From: an uncultured Clostridia bacterium
GTDB lineage: Bacteria; Bacillota; Clostridia; Christensenellales; UBA1242
DNA length: 64,000 nucleotides
Assembly: GCA_934772045.1 (NCBI GenBank)
Contig: CAKVMH010000004.1
Coordinates: 12,302 to 76,301, forward strand
Direction: 5' to 3'
Both the position numbers and the translations under genes were made by a program. Under the pieces are notes generated by a model. That model was not told the DNA's origin. It saw only the letters and a program-made list of their open reading frames with translations, and searched no databases. Shown here in pieces: positions 59,148-64,000 of this stretch (its first letter is position 1; each line of letters opens with the position of its first letter).

Positions 59148-60971
59148 ATGAACATTGTTTTGGACAAAGTTAAGCGCCTGCCAAATGACCCAGGCGTGTA
59201 TATAATGAAAGATGCTGATGAAAATGTTATTTATGTTGGCAAGGCTAAAAATTTAAAAAAACGTGTCAGCCAGTATTTTTTGCGCAAGCAAGAGCATATA
59301 AAAGTCCGCAACATGGTTAGCAAAGTTCGCGATTTCGACTTTTTTGTGGTAAATGACGAAATGGAAGCATTAGCACTTGAAAACAACCTAATAAAAAAAC
59401 ACCAACCATATTACAACATTTTGCTTAAAGATAGCAAAACTTACGCTTACATTAAAGTTAATTTAAAAGACGATTTTCCAACTTTTAGCGTAAGTAGGAA
59501 ATTGAATAAGAATGATAGATATTTTGGCCCGTATTTGGCAGGTGTGACAGCGCGCGATGTGTTAAGCATAATGGACTACGCCTTTCCGTTGCGTAAGTGT
59601 AAATTACCTATAACAGAAACCAGGCATGAAAGTAAACCTTGCCTTTTTTATGAAATGCATATGTGTGAAGCACCTTGCGCTAAAAAAATTGACAAACTGG
59701 CATATCACAAAATTGTTGACAAGGCAATTGAGTTCTTAAAAGGTGACACAGTAGAAGTTGAAAAAATCTTAACCGAAAAAATGAAGTTAGCTTCAAGCAC
59801 TGAAAATTTTGAAGTGGCATTGCAATTGCGTGACCGCTTAAAAATGCTTGAAAAAATGAAGGCAAGGGTAATAACCAGCCTTAATTCGCTTGTCGATTAC
59901 GATGTGTTTAAATTGACAACTTCTGGCGACTTTTCTGCCATGTGTGTGCTTGCTGTTCGTGGTGGCAAATTGCAGGGCATACAGACTTTTGACATTCTTT
60001 CATTCTTAGATGAAGGCGAAGCTTACACGCAATTTATTATGCAGTATTATTCAACACACCCAATAAATGTTGATGAAATCATTATGCCAGAAATTGACAC
60101 AGCCGAAATTGAAATGTTTTTAAATGAAAGAGCCAATAAAAAAATCACAATTACCAAACCTAAAATTGACAGCGTTAAATATAAGTTGTTAGACATTGCC
60201 TCAAAAAATGCGCAAATCCACATGGAAAAGAATTTGGAACGCACTGTTAAACACACCAACGCCAGCATAGGCGCGGTCAACCAATTAAAGAAGGATTTAA
60301 ACCTATCAAGGGCGCCTAAAAGGATAGAATGTTACGACATTTCACACACCTACGGCACATACACCGTTGCCAGCATGGTGGTTGTAATTAATGGCGAAAA
60401 AGCACCACAAATGTACCGCAAATTTAAGATTGAAACAGTAGATTTTATCGACGATTTTGCGTCAATGAAAGAAGTTTTAACCCGCCGTATGGAAAAATTA
60501 AAGTCGGACGACATAAGTTTCAGTTCCATGCCTGACCTTATTGTAATAGACGGTGGTAAAGGGCAACTCAGTTCAGCATACGAAATTTTAACAAACTACA
60601 ATTATCCAAACGAACTCATAAGCCTTGCAAAACGCGAAGAAGAAGTGTTTAAGCCAAACATTTCACGCCCATTTATTTTACAAAAAGGCAGTTATTCATT
60701 GCGCCTTCTTCAACTCGCTCGTGACGAAGCGCACCGCTTTGCAATCACATTTAACCGCCAACTTCGCGGTAAAGGGGCGTTCCGTGGTGGGTTGGAAAGC
60801 ATTTCAGGTGTTGGCCCAGCAACAAGGCGTGCACTTTTGCGCCAGTTTAAAACAATTGAAAGCATAAAAAATGCAAGCCTAACCGAACTTGAACTAACCC
60901 CAGGTGTAACTAAACCGACCGCTAAAAAAGTGTACGACCACTTTAACAAAGGCAACATGACAAACAATTAA
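59148..60971 (+). CDS. uvrC: Excinuclease ABC subunit C
   Basis: Makes the two incisions of nucleotide excision repair. 607 residues. The GIY-YIG 3' nuclease domain begins at residue 9 (NDPGVYIMKDADENVIYVGK). Cysteines of a metal cluster are likely in LRKCKLP, KPCLFYEMHMCEAPC. The UVR motif lies near ENFEVALQLRDRLKML. The RNase-H-like 5' nuclease has CYDISHTYGTYTVASMVV and LIVIDGGKGQLSSA. C-terminal helix-hairpin-helix pairs are SGVGPATRRALL and TPGVTKPTAKKVYDH. The ATG at 59148 is six bases after a -10 box: predicted leaderless. Confidence 0.97.
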   Translation: MNIVLDKVKRLPNDPGVYIMKDADENVIYVGKAKNLKKRVSQYFLRKQEHIKVRNMVSKVRDFDFFVVNDEMEALALENNLIKKHQPYYNILLKDSKTYAYIKVNLKDDFPTFSVSRKLNKNDRYFGPYLAGVTARDVLSIMDYAFPLRKCKLPITETRHESKPCLFYEMHMCEAPCAKKIDKLAYHKIVDKAIEFLKGDTVEVEKILTEKMKLASSTENFEVALQLRDRLKMLEKMKARVITSLNSLVDYDVFKLTTSGDFSAMCVLAVRGGKLQGIQTFDILSFLDEGEAYTQFIMQYYSTHPINVDEIIMPEIDTAEIEMFLNERANKKITITKPKIDSVKYKLLDIASKNAQIHMEKNLERTVKHTNASIGAVNQLKKDLNLSRAPKRIECYDISHTYGTYTVASMVVVINGEKAPQMYRKFKIETVDFIDDFASMKEVLTRRMEKLKSDDISFSSMPDLIVIDGGKGQLSSAYEILTNYNYPNELISLAKREEEVFKPNISRPFILQKGSYSLRLLQLARDEAHRFAITFNRQLRGKGAFRGGLESISGVGPATRRALLRQFKTIESIKNASLTELELTPGVTKPTAKKVYDHFNKGNMTNN

Positions 60972-61032
60972 AATATGGAATATATCTTTGTTACTAAAAT
61001 TTTAGAATTGGCTGTTAAAAACATTATTTTAA

Positions 61033-61062
61033 TTGACAATGGCTATTATTTAAAGGTATATT
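61033..61062 (+). promoter_or_regulatory. Promoter for the 61108 gene
   Basis: TTGACA (61033-61038), 18-base spacer, TATATT (61057-61062). Confidence 0.65.
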
Positions 61063-61107
61063 TATTATGTTAAAACATAAATTTTGCTTTAACTTAAGGG
61101 GGATAAA

Positions 61108-61404
61108 ATGATTAAACAATTTTTGGTTCCAGTTATTGTGACAAAAGATGATTTTCCAGAAATCACTTACACCGCAGAAGGTGTCGCCGATTATTGGGAT
61201 ATTCGCACATCGGAACACGATATTTTGGAAGATGCTTTAAACGAAATTAAAAAGAAACTTCAAAAGAAATTTCAACATGATGCTGACACTTGGGGCGAAG
61301 TTGAAATTAAAAAAGATGATGATATAAAGTTAGATGACAATCAAAGGCTTTTCACAGTTGAAATTGAAATCAATCTGCCTAATGACGAAGATGACGACTT
61401 TTAA
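61108..61404 (+). CDS. Small acidic hypothetical protein
   Basis: 98 residues. The first half (FLVPVIVTKDDFPEITYTAE, then ILEDALNEIKKKLQKKF) has a strand-strand-helix order vaguely like HicB, but sequence support is poor. The C-terminus is strongly acidic (NLPNDEDDDF). AAGGGGG precedes the ATG; promoter upstream and terminator downstream make it a complete unit. Function unknown. Confidence 0.6.
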   Translation: MIKQFLVPVIVTKDDFPEITYTAEGVADYWDIRTSEHDILEDALNEIKKKLQKKFQHDADTWGEVEIKKDDDIKLDDNQRLFTVEIEINLPNDEDDDF

Positions 61405-61450
61405 AACAACATAAAGCCTACAAAAAATCACATTTAATTAAAAATACAAG

Positions 61451-61489
61451 AAAAAAGGAACAATGCAATTAATGCAATGTTCCTTTTTT
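61451..61489. terminator. Bidirectional terminator
   Basis: AAAAAAGGAACA (61451-61462) pairs with TGTTCCTTTTTT (61478-61489), with an inner TGCA/TGCA after one mismatch. Shared by the 61108 gene and the minus-strand 61530 gene. Confidence 0.9.
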
Positions 61490-61529
61490 GTATTAGCTTT
61501 AAAAATTAAAAACAGCAGTGGATTTTTGA

Positions 61530-61997
61530 TTAATATGTAATCTCATCTTTCTTTACGAGCATAACATCAGCACAAACGTCTTTTGCTTTATCACCACAAA
61601 AGCCTTTGCCTGTTGGGTAGTCTACAGCGTAATAAATTGTGTTGTCATTTTCTTCAATTTTTGCAATAAGCATTTCATTGTAAAGACATACTTCAACTTT
61701 TGCGCTCAAAAAGTATTCATCTTCATCGTCAACATCATAGTTGGTTGTGTTGAAAACCATTTCGCCTTCGTTGTTGTAAAAGTTGTATTCTGTTAATGTT
61801 TCGCCAGAATTATTTTCGAAATTAACAACCATCATAGCGCCATTTTCATAGAATTTAACAGTGCTGTGCTCAGGGTCGCAATAGTTCACAAGTTTGTTTT
61901 TGCAGTATAACCTGTTGTCAACAATTTTGAAATTATCATTTTGTGTTTCAACCATTGATGTTAATTCATATTCGCCGATTTTAATTTTATTTTCCAT
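61530..61997 (-). CDS. Hypothetical beta-rich protein
   Basis: 155 residues from the ATG at 61997 (TAAGGAG upstream); the frame extends 15 codons further without support. Strongly acidic, with repeated short beta-strand units around asparagine and glycine (VKFYENGAMMVVNFENN, YNFYNNEGEMVF), like a MORN- or WD-type tandem of unknown family. No signal peptide, so cytoplasmic. Function unknown. Confidence 0.6.
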   Translation of the reverse strand: MENKIKIGEYELTSMVETQNDNFKIVDNRLYCKNKLVNYCDPEHSTVKFYENGAMMVVNFENNSGETLTEYNFYNNEGEMVFNTTNYDVDDEDEYFLSAKVEVCLYNEMLIAKIEENDNTIYYAVDYPTGKGFCGDKAKDVCADVMLVKKDEITY

Positions 61998-62081
61998 AAA
62001 TAACTCCTTAATTCGGTTTAATTGTAACATGCCTATACGCACCTGTCAATACTCAATTTTCAGGATTTTGCAGTATATCTA

Positions 62082-62109
62082 TTGAAAATCGGTAATTTTG
62101 TGGTATAAT
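62082..62109 (+). promoter_or_regulatory. Promoter of the helicase gene
   Basis: TTGAAA (62082-62087), 16-base spacer ending TTTTGTGG, TATAAT (62104-62109), then AAGGGGA before the ATG. Confidence 0.8.
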
Positions 62110-62144
62110 ATGTCTAAATTAACAACAATTTAAGGGGAAACAAT

Positions 62145-64000
62145 ATGGGATTAATAAGGAAATTATACGACCTTGTTGCTTTTAGTTGTGACGACTTTAG
62201 AGGTTTTACTCCGTCACATGATGACAACCTGCTTTTATCACACAACCAAAAGGTTTACAACAAAATTGTGAAAGGTTTTTCAAAATCTAATAAAGTGCTT
62301 GTGGTGCAAGCAACAGGTACAGGTAAATCATATTTGATTTTAAAATTGCTTAAAGACCACGCAATTGGCAAAAGGGTTTTGTATATCACACCAACATCTG
62401 CCATTGAAAGTTATTTCGTCGATGATGTACTTAAAGAATATATGCCAAATTACAAAGAGCAAATGGAATTTACAAGTTGCCTTTTTCCAAGTGTGAAGAA
62501 GTTTGTAAATGAAAAATTTGACATTATCATTATTGATGAAGTTCACCATGTAGGTGCAAAAGAATGGGGCAAAGCGATTGATAATTTACTCATAAACAAT
62601 CCACAGGCAAGTGTGCTTGGTGTAACTGCCACATTGGAACGTCAAGACGGAATTGATGTTACAAAGTTTTTTGAAAACCACAAACCGGTCAGCACAATCA
62701 CTTTGATTGACGCAATGCAACAAGGCATATTACAAGCCCCAGATTATGTTTTGGGCAAAATTGACTTTGGGCAAGATATTGAATACATCGACAAATCGAT
62801 TAAAGAACTTCAAGAAGAATTAAAAACAGCAAGCGAAGCGGACAAACAAAAGATAAAACAATTTTTGGTGGATTTAAAGCACGCAAAACACATGATTTCC
62901 GAAACGAAACAAATTCCACAAACAATTAAAGAAAAACTTAACACTGAAAAACTTAAAAATGGCAAATATATCGTGTTTTGCCCAGCAGGCTTGAATGACA
63001 GTGAAGATGACACAAGCGAAATGAAAATGGAACAAACTATGTCGCAAGCCAAAGATTGGTTTGGTTCGGTTAACAGTGACATACGCCAATACGCAATACA
63101 TAGTTTATACGGCAACAAACACAATAAACAAGCATTAAAAGAATTTCAGGCTGACAATAAACCGGGCTTAAAACTTATGTTTACTGTAAATATGCTTAAC
63201 GAAGGCTTGCACGCTGGTGACATTGATGGTGTAATCTTGTTGCGCCCAACAAGCTCACAAACCATTTACACACAGCAAATCGGTCGTGCACTTTCTGCAA
63301 AATCGCACACTCATCAGCGCTTAATTTTCGACTTTGTTGCAAACCTTCAATCGATTGATGCAAATCAAATTAAAGAGATGGCAGATAAAGTTAATGCTGG
63401 TTCAAACAAAGACTTTGACAATACAAATGATGAAACATATTCTGACGGTAACGACATAATACAAAAATTTAACTTAAAAATAGAAAACTTGGAAACAATC
63501 CAATTTATTGAGGAATTGAAAAAGAACCTTTCCACATTTGATGACCGCTTTGACTTTGAATTTGAAGATTTTTATAACCGCCTAGTTATCTACAAAGCAG
63601 AATTTGGAGATTTGCTTGTTCCTCAAGGATATGTTAAGGATGGATATAAACTTGGTCAAAAAGTATCAAGCATAAGGAGCGGGGCTATAAAATTAAACAA
63701 AGAACAAATACAAAGATTGAATGAAATAGGCTTTGTATGGATAGTAAGAGAAGGCTTTGATTTTGAAAAATTTTATGCTCTTTTAGTAATCTATAAAGAA
63801 AAACATGGTAATTTGCTTGTTCCTGTTGATTTTGTTTGTGATGAAAATGGTAACGAACTAGATGAAGACGACGAAAATGGATATAAACTAGGTCAAAAGG
63901 TTGCAGCTGTAAGAATGGGAGCTAAACAATCAAAAGAAGGTAAAAGACATCTGGGTATAAAATTAGACAAAGAACAAAAACAAAGGTTAGATGAAATTGG
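62145..64000 (+). CDS. DEAD/DEAH-box helicase with helicase-associated repeats; 3' end outside window
   Basis: At least 618 codons, still open at the edge. Motif I is QATGTGKSY and motif II IIIDEVHHVG, with motif III GVTATLER, motif V LNEGLHAGDIDGVILLRPT and motif VI QQIGRALSA: a superfamily 2 helicase of the ResIII type. From about residue 470 the helicase-associated domain appears twice or more (YKAEFGDLLVPQGYVKDGYK, LGQKVSSIRSG, QRLNEIGFVW; then YKEKHGNLLVPVDFV, LGQKVAAVRMG). Domain function is unknown; nucleic-acid binding is assumed. AAGGGG precedes the ATG. Role could be DNA repair, restriction or phage defence; no methylase or nuclease domain lies in the visible part. Confidence 0.85.
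   Translation, partial: MGLIRKLYDLVAFSCDDFRGFTPSHDDNLLLSHNQKVYNKIVKGFSKSNKVLVVQATGTGKSYLILKLLKDHAIGKRVLYITPTSAIESYFVDDVLKEYMPNYKEQMEFTSCLFPSVKKFVNEKFDIIIIDEVHHVGAKEWGKAIDNLLINNPQASVLGVTATLERQDGIDVTKFFENHKPVSTITLIDAMQQGILQAPDYVLGKIDFGQDIEYIDKSIKELQEELKTASEADKQKIKQFLVDLKHAKHMISETKQIPQTIKEKLNTEKLKNGKYIVFCPAGLNDSEDDTSEMKMEQTMSQAKDWFGSVNSDIRQYAIHSLYGNKHNKQALKEFQADNKPGLKLMFTVNMLNEGLHAGDIDGVILLRPTSSQTIYTQQIGRALSAKSHTHQRLIFDFVANLQSIDANQIKEMADKVNAGSNKDFDNTNDETYSDGNDIIQKFNLKIENLETIQFIEELKKNLSTFDDRFDFEFEDFYNRLVIYKAEFGDLLVPQGYVKDGYKLGQKVSSIRSGAIKLNKEQIQRLNEIGFVWIVREGFDFEKFYALLVIYKEKHGNLLVPVDFVCDENGNELDEDDENGYKLGQKVAAVRMGAKQSKEGKRHLGIKLDKEQKQRLDEI

Overview
The window is a gene-dense chromosomal stretch from a low-GC bacterium. 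Gene content and order point to a Gram-positive Bacillota lineage of the Clostridia type: SigH-like sigma end-dnaX-ybaB-recR, holB-ricT-trmN6-rsmI, murB ... PHP-whiA-dnaE, Rrf2-nifS-iscU, rubrerythrin, HflX, SecA with a C-terminal zinc tail, GreA, UvrC and rpoB/rpoC. There is no rRNA, CRISPR array, transposase, integrase or phage gene. Of 55 stop codons that can be read, 44 are TAA, 9 TAG and 2 TGA. UGA is therefore a rare stop, but conserved genes contain no in-frame UGA, so the code is standard.

Layout. 1-2.7 kb: end of a sigma factor overlapping dnaX, then ybaB and recR. 3-5 kb: a divergent XRE regulator and a surface lipoprotein whose promoter carries a palindromic operator. 5.2-9 kb (minus): secA and a SHOCT membrane protein. 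9.1-14.1 kb: three PlsC-family acyltransferases around two GT8 glycosyltransferases, probably envelope glycolipid or polysaccharide work. 14.6-16.9 kb: a Rrf2 regulator with nifS-iscU, both promoters carrying the same candidate operator. 17-19.4 kb: two YwaF-like membrane proteins. 19.8-20.4 kb (minus): tRNA-Ala and tRNA-Ile with fragments of both tRNAs between them. 20.6-23.2 kb: rubrerythrin, then a membrane-anchored GT80-like sialyltransferase homologue preceded by a G10 tract in its ribosome binding site. 23.3-27.3 kb: WalJ-like hydrolase and a decayed copy of its 3' end, three unknown helical proteins, and hflX with a long leader. 27.5-36 kb: a Cys-rich peptide, a strongly structured RNA region, rpoB, a 79-residue unknown protein, and rpoC. 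36-42.4 kb: a zincin-like protein, small proteins including a HicB-like one, and a giant Ig-repeat surface protein. 42.5-47.3 kb: rsmI-trmN6-ricT-holB (minus), a membrane protein with a tandem repeat running through its stop codon, and greA. 47.5-55.3 kb: a DUF362 ferredoxin protein, DUF378, dnaE-whiA-PHP (minus). 55.5-64 kb: unknown proteins, murB, a solute-binding-like protein, uvrC and the start of a DEAD/DEAH helicase with helicase-associated repeats.

Three threads go beyond routine annotation. First, gene ends are repeatedly duplicated in the neighbouring intergenic DNA (rpoB, rpoC, walJ, the 45.9 kb membrane protein, the PHP gene start, both tRNAs), several with an 82-84 bp period. Second, several genes have a -10 box exactly six bases before the start codon and no Shine-Dalgarno, which predicts leaderless mRNAs (36028 zincin, 47899 DUF362, uvrC, probably holB and walJ). 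Third, the GT80-like gene with its homopolymeric G tract looks like a phase-variable surface glycosylation switch. All functions are inferred from sequence reading alone.
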